From NCBI GenBank assembly GCA_039812705.1, contig JBDIBA010000005.1:1-62232 (forward strand): DNA of 62,232 bases, in the 5' to 3' direction. Position 1 is the first letter of the stretch; each line of letters opens with the position of its first letter. Positions 15,989 to 24,123 of the stretch are shown here, in pieces. The position numbers and the translations under genes were made by a program. The DNA comes from JBDIBA01 sp039812705 (GTDB lineage: Bacteria; Actinomycetota; Acidimicrobiia; Acidimicrobiales; JBBSGY01). Under the pieces are notes generated by a model that was given only the letters and a program-made list of their open reading frames with translations, did no database searches and was not told where the DNA came from.

Positions 15989-17095
15989 ATGAAGGCTTTG
16001 GTCCTTTCTGGTGGTGCGGGAACCCGGCTTCGTCCGATTACTCACACGTCGGCCAAGCAGCTTGTTCCCATTGCGAACAAGCCGATTCTGTTTTATGTCC
16101 TGGAAGACATTGCAGAGGCGGGTATCACCGATGTCGGAATGGTCATCGGTCACACCGGTGCTGAAGTCCGCCGCGCTGTCGGTGACGGGTCTAGGTGGGG
16201 AATTAACGTCACTTACATTGAGCAAGACAAGCCCGCTGGTCTTGCTCATGCGGTCAAGGTGTCTCGCGCGTTTCTGGGCGACGACGACTTTGTCATGTAT
16301 CTCGGCGACAATCTGTTACGAACCGGCATTGCCGGTCAGACGAAGAAGTTTGTTGAAGCGCGCGGGCGTGCGCTCGATGCGAATGATGCGTCGAAGCTTC
16401 CCGCGGCCCAGATACTGCTTGCAAGGGTTCCAGATCCGCAGCGTTTTGGTGTTGTTGCGCTCAACGATGACGGTTCTGTGAATTACTTGGTTGAAAAGCC
16501 TGCAGACCCACCTTCAGACCTTGCGTTGGTTGGCGTCTATTGGTTCGATGCTCGCGTTCATGACGCTATCGATGCGTTGGCGCCATCGGCACGCGGCGAA
16601 CTGGAAATCACCGAGGCAATCCAAGGACTTATTGACCAGGGGCTGCCGGTTCGTGCCGAGGTTGTTGATGGTTATTGGAAAGACCTTGGCGAGTTAGACG
16701 CTCTGCTTGAAGGCAATCGTTTTGTGCTGGAACTGCTGCAGGAAAACAACCAGGCAACGGTCGACGCCGAGTCCCGCATTGAGGGTCGTGTCGAGATTTG
16801 TGAAGGCACTGTGGTTGAGAAGTCAACCATCAGAGGCCCGGTTGCCATTGGCAAGAACGTCGTTATTCGCAACGCGTACATCGGTCCATATACGGCAATC
16901 GCCGATGGCTGTCACGTAATCGAGGCCGAAATTGAGCACTCGATGGTGCTATCCGACAGTCACATTGTCGGGGTTGGTCGCATTGAAGACTCGCTGATTG
17001 GAAAAGATGTCGAACTGATGCGTTCCGAGCGCAAACCGCGTGCCATGCGGTTGATGGTGGGGGACCATTCCCGCATCGACACCTCCTGGGGCTGA
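15989..17095 (+). CDS. rmlA: Glucose-1-phosphate thymidylyltransferase, long form
   Basis: This enzyme makes dTDP-glucose from glucose-1-phosphate and dTTP, the first step to dTDP-rhamnose and other deoxysugars. The 368 residues have the nucleotide-binding GGAGTRLRP (8-16), the YLGDN metal site (YLGDNLL), EKPADPP, and a C-terminal left-handed beta-helix (from about 250) that marks the long RmlA/StrD type found in antibiotic and surface-sugar clusters. The ATG at 15989 follows GGAAG at 8 bases. It lies 19 bases after the LCP gene and 22 bases before rmlB, so all three may share a transcript, although rmlB also has its own promoter. Confidence 0.93.
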   Translation: MKALVLSGGAGTRLRPITHTSAKQLVPIANKPILFYVLEDIAEAGITDVGMVIGHTGAEVRRAVGDGSRWGINVTYIEQDKPAGLAHAVKVSRAFLGDDDFVMYLGDNLLRTGIAGQTKKFVEARGRALDANDASKLPAAQILLARVPDPQRFGVVALNDDGSVNYLVEKPADPPSDLALVGVYWFDARVHDAIDALAPSARGELEITEAIQGLIDQGLPVRAEVVDGYWKDLGELDALLEGNRFVLELLQENNQATVDAESRIEGRVEICEGTVVEKSTIRGPVAIGKNVVIRNAYIGPYTAIADGCHVIEAEIEHSMVLSDSHIVGVGRIEDSLIGKDVELMRSERKPRAMRLMVGDHSRIDTSWG

Positions 17096-17105
17096 CCCGT
17101 AGGAA

Positions 17106-17111
17106 TAGGGT
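17106..17111 (+). promoter_or_regulatory. -10 box (TAGGGT) of leaderless rmlB
   Basis: TAGGGT ends 6 bases before the GTG of rmlB, giving a leaderless transcript within the sugar operon. Confidence 0.5.
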
Positions 17112-17117
17112 TGAGCC

Positions 17118-18113
17118 GTGAAACTTTTTGTGACCGGCGGTGCTGGCTTCATTGGCTCGAACTACGTCCACGCAGCTGTCGAAAGCGGCAACGAAGTAAC
17201 CGTTTTTGACGCGCTTACTTACGCGGGCAACCGACTGTCTCTGGCAGCGCAAGAAGACAATCCCAATTTTCACTTTGTGCTGGGCGACGTTACTGACCCC
17301 GATGCCGTTGCCGGCGCAATCAAGGGTCACGATGTCGTCATTCACTTTGCAGCCGAGACTCATGTGGATCGGTCGATTGTTGACCCACATCGTTTTGTTG
17401 CAACCAACTGCGTGGGAACCAGCGTTGTCATGCGTTGTGCGCTTGATGCGGGTATCGATCGCGTTGTTCACGTTTCTACCGATGAGGTTTACGGTTCGAT
17501 AGACGAAGGACAATTTGACGAGGCTTCATTATTGGAACCCTCGTCTCCCTACAGCGCATCGAAGGCCGGTTCAGACCTGATCGCGCTTAGCTATCAAGTC
17601 ACCTACGGGCTTCCTGTCGTTGTCACTCGTTCGTCAAACCAGTTCGGCCCCTATCAATTCCCCGAGAAACTCATCCCTTTGTTCATCACGAACCTGATTG
17701 AGGGCAAACCCGTTGGTTTGTATGGCGACGGTCTGAATGTTCGTGACTGGCTTTACGTCGAAGACAACGTGTCCGGCATTGACACGGTCATGCGGTTCGG
17801 AGAAGTGGGAAAGATTTACAACATTGACGGTGGCAACGAAATGACCAACCGAGACATTGCATTTCGATTGGTTGAGCTGTGCGATGCAGACCCTTCGCTC
17901 GTTCGGTTTGTGGAAGACCGCCTCGGTCACGATCGTCGGTACGCAATTAATGGTGACAATGTCCGCGCCCTAGGTTGGCAGCCGCGGTGCACCTTTGATG
18001 ACGCACTGGTTGCAACGGTTGGTTGGTACAAAACCAACGAAGATTGGTGGCGACCGCTAAAGGAACGCAGCAATCACGCAGGTGGCAACCCGAAACCAGG
18101 GTTGCGTTCATGA
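17118..18113 (+). CDS. rmlB: dTDP-glucose 4,6-dehydratase
   Basis: An NAD-dependent short-chain dehydrogenase that turns dTDP-glucose into dTDP-4-keto-6-deoxyglucose. The 331 residues have the Rossmann motif GGAGFIGSN (7-15), HFAAETHVDRSI, the STDEVYG segment that carries the catalytic Thr-Asp-Glu triad, and YSASK with the Tyr/Lys pair. The downstream NQFGPYQFPEKLIP segment is diagnostic of RmlB. The start is the GTG at 17118. The stop overlaps the start of rmlD (ATGA). Confidence 0.94.
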   Translation: MKLFVTGGAGFIGSNYVHAAVESGNEVTVFDALTYAGNRLSLAAQEDNPNFHFVLGDVTDPDAVAGAIKGHDVVIHFAAETHVDRSIVDPHRFVATNCVGTSVVMRCALDAGIDRVVHVSTDEVYGSIDEGQFDEASLLEPSSPYSASKAGSDLIALSYQVTYGLPVVVTRSSNQFGPYQFPEKLIPLFITNLIEGKPVGLYGDGLNVRDWLYVEDNVSGIDTVMRFGEVGKIYNIDGGNEMTNRDIAFRLVELCDADPSLVRFVEDRLGHDRRYAINGDNVRALGWQPRCTFDDALVATVGWYKTNEDWWRPLKERSNHAGGNPKPGLRS

Positions 18114-18958
18114 AGGTGCTGATCACAGGAGCCCGCGGTCAGGTCGGCAGAGAAGTCTCAAGGGTCTTTGAGGCAAACGGCAACCACGATGTTCTTTCAT
18201 GTTCGCGAAACGAGATCGATGTCGCGTCGCGTGACTCTGTTTTCTGCGCGATTACGTCTTTTCAACCAGACGTCGTTGTTCACTGTGCTGCCTATACGGC
18301 AGTCGATGCTGCCGAAACAGATCCAGATAACGCTTATTTGGTTAACGCACTGGGAACTCGACATGTGGTGGGCGCAGCAGACGTTGTTGGAGCGCGGGTC
18401 ATTGTGCCGTCCACGGACTATGTGTTTGACGGCACCAAGCGCAGTCCGTATCGCGAGTGGGACGAAACCAACCCACTCAACGTTTACGGACACACAAAGT
18501 TGGCTTCGGAGAAGGAGTGCCGTCCGGCAGACGCAATCATTCGAACCTCGTGGGTGTTTGGTCGCTACGGCCACAACATTGTTAAGACGTTGATTGAACT
18601 GGCCGCCAAGTCCGATGAGGTGACCTTCGTTAACGATCAGGTCGGCAAACCAACTTGCGCCGAAGACCTGGCCGCAGCTACTTACCAGGTCGCGGTGAAT
18701 CGCCTTTCTGGTGTCTTCCACGTAACCAACGAAGGGGAGACCACGTGGTTTGACCTTGCGCGCGAGGTTTTTGAGGCCGCAGGGGCCGACCCTCAGCGGG
18801 TTTTGGGGAAAGAAACCGACCAGATCGAGCCGAAGCGGCCCGCTATTCGACCGAGGTACTCGGTTCTCGATACGTTGGCTTGGAAGGCGTCTGGCATGAA
18901 TCCTCTTACCGACCACCGCGAGGCGCTTCACAGGGTGGTCAAGGAGCTGATGGGTTAA
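18110..18958 (+). CDS. rmlD: dTDP-4-dehydrorhamnose reductase
   Basis: This enzyme reduces dTDP-4-keto-rhamnose to dTDP-L-rhamnose with NADPH. The 282-residue product has the N-terminal GARGQVGREV (Rossmann), VVHCAAYTAVDAAE, STDYVFDG, VYGHTKLASE (the YxxxK pair) and the RTSWVFG segment typical of RmlD. The start overlaps the rmlB stop, and its own stop directly abuts the ugd ATG. The 3,5-epimerase RmlC, which would act before this step, is not in the window, so either it lies elsewhere or this reductase serves a different deoxysugar. Confidence 0.92.
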   Translation: MKVLITGARGQVGREVSRVFEANGNHDVLSCSRNEIDVASRDSVFCAITSFQPDVVVHCAAYTAVDAAETDPDNAYLVNALGTRHVVGAADVVGARVIVPSTDYVFDGTKRSPYREWDETNPLNVYGHTKLASEKECRPADAIIRTSWVFGRYGHNIVKTLIELAAKSDEVTFVNDQVGKPTCAEDLAAATYQVAVNRLSGVFHVTNEGETTWFDLAREVFEAAGADPQRVLGKETDQIEPKRPAIRPRYSVLDTLAWKASGMNPLTDHREALHRVVKELMG

Positions 18959-20251
18959 ATGAGCAAGATCGCAGTAGTAGGAACCGGTTATGTGGGCTTG
19001 GCAACAGGCGCATATTTGTCGCACCTTGGCCACAAGGTGGTCTGTGCAGATGTCGTTCCGGAAAAAGTCGAGCGGCTTTCTCGCGCTGAAATTCCAATTG
19101 TTGAACCTGGCTTGGAAGAGCTAGTCAAAGAGGGTCTGGCAAACCAGAACCTGTCGTTTGTTCTGGGTGCGGAGAACGCAGCCAAGGGCGCTGACTTTGT
19201 GTTCCTTTGCGTGCCCACTCCACAGGGCGAAGACGGTTCAGCAGATCTCAGTTACGTCCAACAGGCAGCGCGCGAGATCGCCCCTGTGTTGGATTCCGAC
19301 ACCATTGTCATCAACAAGTCCACTGTTCCGGTTGGTTCAACGCGAGTTGTCGAATCTGCCATGCAGCGCCCCGATGTTTTCGTTGTTTCCAACCCGGAGT
19401 TTCTTCGCGAAGGCTCTGCGGTACACGACTGTTTGAACCCAGACAGGATCGTCATTGGTGCTGACTCTCAGCCTGCAGCAGCGCGTGTGGCCGAACTGTT
19501 CGCGAAACTGAACGCACCGGTTGTCATTACAGACCCGGCATCGGCCGAAACCATTAAGTACGCGGCAAACGCGTTCCTGGCAACCAAGATCAGCTTTGTA
19601 AACGCCATGGCAAACCTTTGCGAAGCAGTCGGTGCAGATATTCGTGAAGTCACACTCGGCATGGGTTACGACAAGCGCATTGGATTTGAGTTCCTTAAGC
19701 CCGGCCCCGGTTGGGGTGGAAGCTGTTTCCCTAAGGACTCGCGCGCGTTGGTTCGTATTGGTGAAGATGCTGGTTACGACTTTTCATTGCTTCGCGGAGT
19801 CATCGAGGTCAACAACGAACAGTACGCAGCAGTTGCCAACAAGATCCGCAATGCAGCCGGTGGCACGCTGGAAGGAAAGACTGTTGGAGTCTGGGGCCTT
19901 ACGTTCAAGGCAAATACCGACGACCTTCGTGATTCGCCTTCGCTATATGTCATTGATCGGCTCGTCGAAATGGGCGCAACGGTCAAGGGCTACGACATCA
20001 CTCAGCTGAGGACACATCGACTTCATCACCCAACGCTCGACAAGATTGAGCTTTGCAACGACGCCTATGCAGCCGTTGATGGCGCCGATGTCGTTGCGGT
20101 TCTCACCGAATGGGACGAGTTCCGCTGGGTCGACTTCGCCAAGGTCAAAGAATCAATGACCAACCCCGCAATTGTCGATGCGCGCAACCTCCTAGATGGG
20201 CCGCCGCTGCGCAACCTTGGCTTCAAGTACATGGCGATCGGTCGCTCCTGA
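18959..20251 (+). CDS. ugd: UDP-glucose 6-dehydrogenase
   Basis: Oxidises UDP-glucose to UDP-glucuronate with two NAD+. The 430 residues have the N-terminal Rossmann motif GTGYVGLATG, the VPTPQ segment, the KSTVPVGST segment, the catalytic cysteine in GPGWGGSCFPKD, and the C-terminal UDP-binding domain with GLTFKANTDDLRDSP. TuaD/UDP-glucose rather than GDP-mannose dehydrogenase is inferred from the whole motif pattern and from the UDP-glucuronate decarboxylase two genes on. The start follows the rmlD stop without a gap. Confidence 0.93.
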   Translation: MSKIAVVGTGYVGLATGAYLSHLGHKVVCADVVPEKVERLSRAEIPIVEPGLEELVKEGLANQNLSFVLGAENAAKGADFVFLCVPTPQGEDGSADLSYVQQAAREIAPVLDSDTIVINKSTVPVGSTRVVESAMQRPDVFVVSNPEFLREGSAVHDCLNPDRIVIGADSQPAAARVAELFAKLNAPVVITDPASAETIKYAANAFLATKISFVNAMANLCEAVGADIREVTLGMGYDKRIGFEFLKPGPGWGGSCFPKDSRALVRIGEDAGYDFSLLRGVIEVNNEQYAAVANKIRNAAGGTLEGKTVGVWGLTFKANTDDLRDSPSLYVIDRLVEMGATVKGYDITQLRTHRLHHPTLDKIELCNDAYAAVDGADVVAVLTEWDEFRWVDFAKVKESMTNPAIVDARNLLDGPPLRNLGFKYMAIGRS

Positions 20252-20295
20252 TCCCTTAGTCAGGCGCGTGCGTCTGCACAAATTGGCGTTATCGA

Positions 20296-20333
20296 CCGCC
20301 AGATTTCACACTTTTCATCGTGAAATCTGGCGG
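20296..20333. repeat. Perfect 14-bp inverted repeat covering a start codon
   Basis: CCGCCAGATTTCAC (20296-20309) pairs exactly with 20320-20333 across a 10-base loop. The right arm begins with the GTG taken as the start of the next gene. No T-run follows. It could be an mRNA hairpin that hides the start, an operator, or a weak terminator for ugd. Confidence 0.65.
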
Positions 20334-21132
20334 GACGAAACAACGGTGTGGTGCTCTGCACCCAAGAAAGCTTCGTGTGACGGTGGCTTCGGCGATTGTC
20401 GGCGGGTTGTTGATGTCAGGGGCGGCATACGCTGACCGGGTCGGCGGCGGCGCTGGAGCTGGCAATGACAGCGTTGAAGTCGGGGGAACCCGTGGCGGCT
20501 CTGCTCCTGGAACCCCACCCAGAGGCACGGGTGGCGGGAACCACGGTGGTTCGGTGACGACGACCACCGCACCCGGTTACGACCAGTGTGCCGACATGAG
20601 CCCTGCGAACCCGCTTTACAACGCCTGTATGAACGAGTTCTCGGTTGGCACGCTTCAATTCTTCCCTCAACCTGGCGCACCGGCCGTACCTCCGGCAGTG
20701 TTAGCCCAGCAAACAGCTGCGGACTTCTTCAAGCGGATTCCGCTGCCGACGCCACAGCCAAAGATGAGTGCTCCGAGTGGCATTGCCGGTGCGTCTCACC
20801 AGCTGGACATGCAGACGCCATCAGCTGTCAGCTTTTCCGAGGCCGGTACGGCATTTGGCGAATTGCAGGTGAGTGCGCGAGCCCGCTTCGCGGTCGATTG
20901 GGGAGACGGAACCTCCGATTCGTACACAACGGCCGGCGGTCCGTGGCCGTCGAGTCCGGTTAGCCACTCGTGGTCTAAGCGGGGCAGTTACACGGTGATC
21001 GTTACCGCCTATTGGAGTGCGCACTGGCAACTTGGCGGGTTCTCTGGAGACGTTGGCGGCCTCAGCACGTCTGGGTCAATCCCTAACTTTGAAGTCGGTG
21101 AGATTCAGGCGACTCTCAACGTAAACGTCTGA
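20320..21132 (+). CDS. Secreted protein with PKD-like domain
   Basis: The 270-residue product has a basic N-terminus and hydrophobic core ending in GAAYA (signal peptide, about 1-40), a Gly/Thr-rich low-complexity stretch (about 42-85), a middle region with one cysteine pair (about 89 and 101), and a C-terminal beta domain (about 185-235) with VDWGDGTSDS and SYTVIVTAYW, the hallmark of PKD-type Ig domains. It is predicted to be secreted; no anchor is visible. The start is uncertain. GTG at 20320 lies in the arm of a 14-bp inverted repeat, and an alternative GTG at 20377 would shorten the basic N-region. It sits between ugd and the UDP-glucuronate decarboxylase, so it may belong to the surface-glycan system. 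The function is unknown. Confidence 0.75.
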   Translation: MKSGGTKQRCGALHPRKLRVTVASAIVGGLLMSGAAYADRVGGGAGAGNDSVEVGGTRGGSAPGTPPRGTGGGNHGGSVTTTTAPGYDQCADMSPANPLYNACMNEFSVGTLQFFPQPGAPAVPPAVLAQQTAADFFKRIPLPTPQPKMSAPSGIAGASHQLDMQTPSAVSFSEAGTAFGELQVSARARFAVDWGDGTSDSYTTAGGPWPSSPVSHSWSKRGSYTVIVTAYWSAHWQLGGFSGDVGGLSTSGSIPNFEVGEIQATLNVNV

Positions 21133-21187
21133 TTTAGGGCATTACTCGCATTCGACTGGAGCGTTTGCCTGACAGGTGCAGACACAA

Positions 21188-21220
21188 CAAAGGCGAACGG
21201 GGCTGAACCGTTCGCCTTTG
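21188..21220. terminator. Hairpin terminator after the secreted PKD-like gene
   Basis: CAAAGGCGAACGG (21188-21200) pairs perfectly (13 bp) with 21208-21220 across a 7-base loop, just after the gene and before the next promoter. There is no strong T-run on the plus strand. The rest of the 203-base gap also holds GGTTTCCA-GTGA-TGGAAACC at 21263-21282. Confidence 0.65.
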
Positions 21221-21300
21221 CAGATCTGAAGCGCGTTCTTGACCCATTAAGAAGCGCCTTCGGGTTTCCAGTGATGGAAACCAACTACAGGATAGATGGT

Positions 21301-21329
21301 CTTGTGGAAACTCACAAGGGCGCTACGTT
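21301..21329 (+). promoter_or_regulatory. Promoter of leaderless decarboxylase gene with palindrome at -35
   Basis: The -10 box TACGTT (21324-21329) ends 6 bases before the GTG at 21336. The expected -35 position is occupied by the inverted repeat CTTGTG-GAAACT-CACAAG (21301-21318), which suggests repressor control. Confidence 0.45.
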
Positions 21330-21335
21330 GCAATT

Positions 21336-22277
21336 GTGCGAATAGTTGTCAGTGGTGCCGCTGGATTCCTGGGTTCACACCTTTGTCGTGCGCTCATTGC
21401 ACGCGGTGATGACGTAATTGGTTTCGACTCGCTGCTCACCGGGCGTTTGTCCAACGTCGACGATCTCTTTACGACCAGCAAGTTCACCTTCGTTCATCAC
21501 GACGTCAGCAACTTCACTCATGTCACAGGCGACGTCGACGCCATCATGCACTTGGCAAGTCCGGCAAGTCCCAAGGACTTTGTGGACATTCCCATCAAGA
21601 TCATGAAGGTCAACAGTCTTGGCACTCACCGGTTGCTTGGCATGGCACGCGACAAGGGCTCAAAGTTCTTCCTGGCCTCAACCAGTGAGGTTTACGGCGA
21701 CCCTCTCCAACACCCTCAACAAGAGAGTTACTGGGGCAACGTCAACCCCATTGGACCGCGGTCGATGTACGACGAATCGAAACGCTTTGCAGAGGCCATG
21801 TCCAAGGCTTACGAACGTCAACATGGTTTAGCGATCCGCATCGTGCGCATTTTCAACACTTACGGCCCGGCCATGAGGATTGATGATGGGCGAGTGGTGA
21901 CGAACTTCGTGTCTCAGGCGCTTTCGGGCCGGCCGATCAGCATTTACGGAGATGGTTCGCAGACGCGCAGCTTCACGTATGTGGATGATCTGATCCGCGG
22001 GTTCATCTCGCTCCTGGACAGTGACTACAGCGAGCCCGTCAATCTTGGTAACCCCAATGAGTTCACAATTTCCCAGTTGGCTGAGCTTGTGCTTGAGCTA
22101 ACCGGGTCAGACGTGGGCATTGACTACAGACCGTTGCCCGTCGACGACCCCACTCAGCGTTGTCCCGATATTGCCGTGGCTCAGTCCGTCTTGGGTTGGC
22201 ACCCAACTGTTGAGCTTCGCGAAGGTCTGGCCAAAACGATCGATTACGTACGCACCGAGATGGGCTCTACGCGCTAG
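21336..22277 (+). CDS. UDP-glucuronate decarboxylase-like NAD-dependent epimerase
   Basis: An extended short-chain dehydrogenase that most likely converts UDP-glucuronate to UDP-xylose. The 313 residues have GAAGFLGSH (Rossmann), HLASPASP, STSEVYGDP, the active-site YDESKR, and FNTYGPAMRIDDGRVVTNF followed by DGSQTRSF. The SPASP and GPRSMYDESKR segments are typical of the UXS type and unlike RmlB or GalE. Ugd, which makes the substrate, is two genes upstream. The GTG at 21336 has a -10 box 6 bases upstream and no Shine-Dalgarno, as a leaderless gene would. Confidence 0.88.
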   Translation: MRIVVSGAAGFLGSHLCRALIARGDDVIGFDSLLTGRLSNVDDLFTTSKFTFVHHDVSNFTHVTGDVDAIMHLASPASPKDFVDIPIKIMKVNSLGTHRLLGMARDKGSKFFLASTSEVYGDPLQHPQQESYWGNVNPIGPRSMYDESKRFAEAMSKAYERQHGLAIRIVRIFNTYGPAMRIDDGRVVTNFVSQALSGRPISIYGDGSQTRSFTYVDDLIRGFISLLDSDYSEPVNLGNPNEFTISQLAELVLELTGSDVGIDYRPLPVDDPTQRCPDIAVAQSVLGWHPTVELREGLAKTIDYVRTEMGSTR

Positions 22278-22280
22278 CCT
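22275..22280 (+). promoter_or_regulatory. -10 box (TAGCCT) of a leaderless membrane-protein gene
   Basis: TAGCCT overlaps the end of the upstream gene and ends 7 bases before the ATG at 22288. It fixes this ATG as the start. Confidence 0.5.
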
Positions 22281-22287
22281 GCCGCCG

Positions 22288-23067
22288 ATGGCTGGACTAT
22301 CCCGCTCAAAAGTTTCTCGAATCGCTCGCACGGGCGGCAGTGGTCGCCGTCGTGGCGATTCCTCTGCCGGTTTTCTGACGCTCCTTGCGGTGCTGGCCAT
22401 GATTGGGATGGCCATTGTCATCATCAGTCGCGACCAGCGCCTTGACGCCACCACGCCGAACAACAAGCCGCCGCTAGAGCCCGTGCAGAGCGAAACCGAC
22501 CCCAGTAAGAACCGCGCCGGGGACCACTGGCACGAGGCCTATGGCGTTTACATCTGCGACAAGTTCATTTCGCCGATCAACTCAACGGCAGACAAGTTCG
22601 GTATTTCCACGCAGAACGATGGCGTGATGTACATCCACCCGTATGAAAAGCGTTACGCCGGCGCAAACTCCACGCTTGGTTTGTTTGCAGACAGCTTCGA
22701 TATCAAGTTGACGAACAAGTCAATCCAAGTTCCCGGCGACAACACCGTTTACACAACGGGCGAATCCAAGTGTGGCGACACAACGGGCGAGCTTGTCGTT
22801 CGCGAATGGGAAGACCCCTCCAAGGCTGACAAGGCTGTTGTCATTGAGAACGACATTCGTAGCGTTCGCGTAAAGGACAAGGCAGCAGTTGTTATTGCGT
22901 TCGTTCCCGAAGGCAAGACAGACATTCCACTTCCAGAGTCGGCTACCAATGGCGCGCTTACTGCAGCGCCTGAAAAAGAAGCCAAACTTGCCGCCGAAGC
23001 CGCTGGCGCAGAAGGCGCACCAGAGTTGGTTAATCCAGAAGGTCAAGCACCAGCAGGCGGAGGTTGA
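22288..23067 (+). CDS. Single-pass membrane protein of unknown function
   Basis: The 259-residue product has a basic N-terminus with several Arg, one membrane segment (about 28-46, FLTLLAVLAMIGMAIVIIS) and a large outer domain (about 50-225) with a few cysteines, followed by an Ala/Glu/Pro-rich tail. The outer part (HWHEAYGVYICDKF, MYIHPYEKRYAG, TGELVVREWED) resembles a secreted domain seen next to sugar-nucleotide genes in actinobacteria, but I cannot name a family. The start is set by the -10 box 7 bases upstream. Its stop lies 2 bases before the NDP-sugar pyrophosphorylase ATG, so it is likely co-expressed with sugar activation. It may be an envelope or polymer-export accessory protein (inference). 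Confidence 0.7.
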   Translation: MAGLSRSKVSRIARTGGSGRRRGDSSAGFLTLLAVLAMIGMAIVIISRDQRLDATTPNNKPPLEPVQSETDPSKNRAGDHWHEAYGVYICDKFISPINSTADKFGISTQNDGVMYIHPYEKRYAGANSTLGLFADSFDIKLTNKSIQVPGDNTVYTTGESKCGDTTGELVVREWEDPSKADKAVVIENDIRSVRVKDKAAVVIAFVPEGKTDIPLPESATNGALTAAPEKEAKLAAEAAGAEGAPELVNPEGQAPAGGG

Positions 23068-23069
23068 GC

Positions 23070-24080
23070 ATGCGTGCAGTCATATTGGTCGGTGGTTTCG
23101 GGACGCGACTGCGTCCACTCACCTTGACGATCCCCAAGCAGATGCTTCCAGTGGTGGAAGTCCCTGCAATTGAACGAAAGATTGCCCAGCTCGCCAGTTG
23201 CGGAATCACCGACATTGTCTTGTCGATGGGTTACCGGCCAGACGCGTTTCGCGAGGCTTACCCGGACAACGTTTGTGCAGGTGCAAACCTGACCTATGTC
23301 GTCGAGTCCGAACCGTTAGGAACCGCCGGTGCCATTGCCTTTGCCGCGCGCGAAGCCGGCATTGACGACACGTTCCTGGCGTTCAACGGTGACACGCTGA
23401 CCGACATCGACATCATGGGTTTGATTGAACTTCACAAGAGCCGGGGCGCAAAGGGCACCATTTCCCTGACGCCGGTGGACGACCCGTCGCGCTTTGGTGT
23501 TGTGCCTACAGACGCCCAAGGCAAGGTAGAGGCCTTCATCGAAAAACCGGCCGCTGGGGAAGCCCCAACCAACCTCATCAATGCGGGAAGTTATGTCCTA
23601 GAGCCAGACTTCATTTCGCGCGTTCGTGTTCACGACCAAGTGTCGATTGAGCGCGAGATTTTCCCGACGATGGTTGAAGAAGGTTCGCTCTATGCGGGGG
23701 CCTTCGACAAGTACTGGCTCGACATTGGTACTCCCGAGTCCTACTTGAAGGGCAACATGGATTACTTGAACTTCGACAACGGTGGCGAAGCTTTTGTTGC
23801 ACCTAGCGCAAAGACCGGCGACAACTTTGTTGCAACGCGTTCTGTTGTCGGTGCAGGCGTCACTATTGGTGACAACGTCTCCATCAACGAGTCCGTCGTT
23901 TTGCCGGGTGCCATCATCGATGAGGGAACCGTCATTGACCGTTCAATTGTCGGTGAAGAAAGTCACATCGGTGCGGGTTCCAAGTTGGCAAACCTCACCG
24001 TTGTTGGTGGGCATTTGAAAGTTGCCGCCGGCTCGGCGTTGGACGGCGAACGCGTCAGCCCTCCCGAGGTAGAGGTCTGA
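23070..24080 (+). CDS. NDP-sugar pyrophosphorylase (mannose-1-phosphate guanylyltransferase type)
   Basis: Forms an NDP-sugar from a sugar-1-phosphate, probably GDP-mannose. The 336-residue product begins MRAVILVGGFGTRLRPLT, the nucleotide-binding signature, and continues with PKQMLPVVEVPAIE, FNGDTLTD (metal-binding Asp), EKPAAGE, and a C-terminal left-handed beta-helix (from about 250). The ATG at 23070 is 6 bases after GGAGG, which decides it over a TTG at 23064. Phosphomannomutase and a phosphosugar isomerase further on make mannose a likely substrate, but glucose cannot be excluded from sequence. Confidence 0.87.
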   Translation: MRAVILVGGFGTRLRPLTLTIPKQMLPVVEVPAIERKIAQLASCGITDIVLSMGYRPDAFREAYPDNVCAGANLTYVVESEPLGTAGAIAFAAREAGIDDTFLAFNGDTLTDIDIMGLIELHKSRGAKGTISLTPVDDPSRFGVVPTDAQGKVEAFIEKPAAGEAPTNLINAGSYVLEPDFISRVRVHDQVSIEREIFPTMVEEGSLYAGAFDKYWLDIGTPESYLKGNMDYLNFDNGGEAFVAPSAKTGDNFVATRSVVGAGVTIGDNVSINESVVLPGAIIDEGTVIDRSIVGEESHIGAGSKLANLTVVGGHLKVAAGSALDGERVSPPEVEV

Positions 24081-24123
24081 ACCAGGTCCAGACCCTCGAT
24101 TTGCTCGTCTGCAAGCAGCCTCG

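Noticed and set aside
18197..19033. 278-codon minus-strand frame across rmlD and ugd
   Set aside because: It overlaps two certain genes in antisense and has no recognisable motifs.
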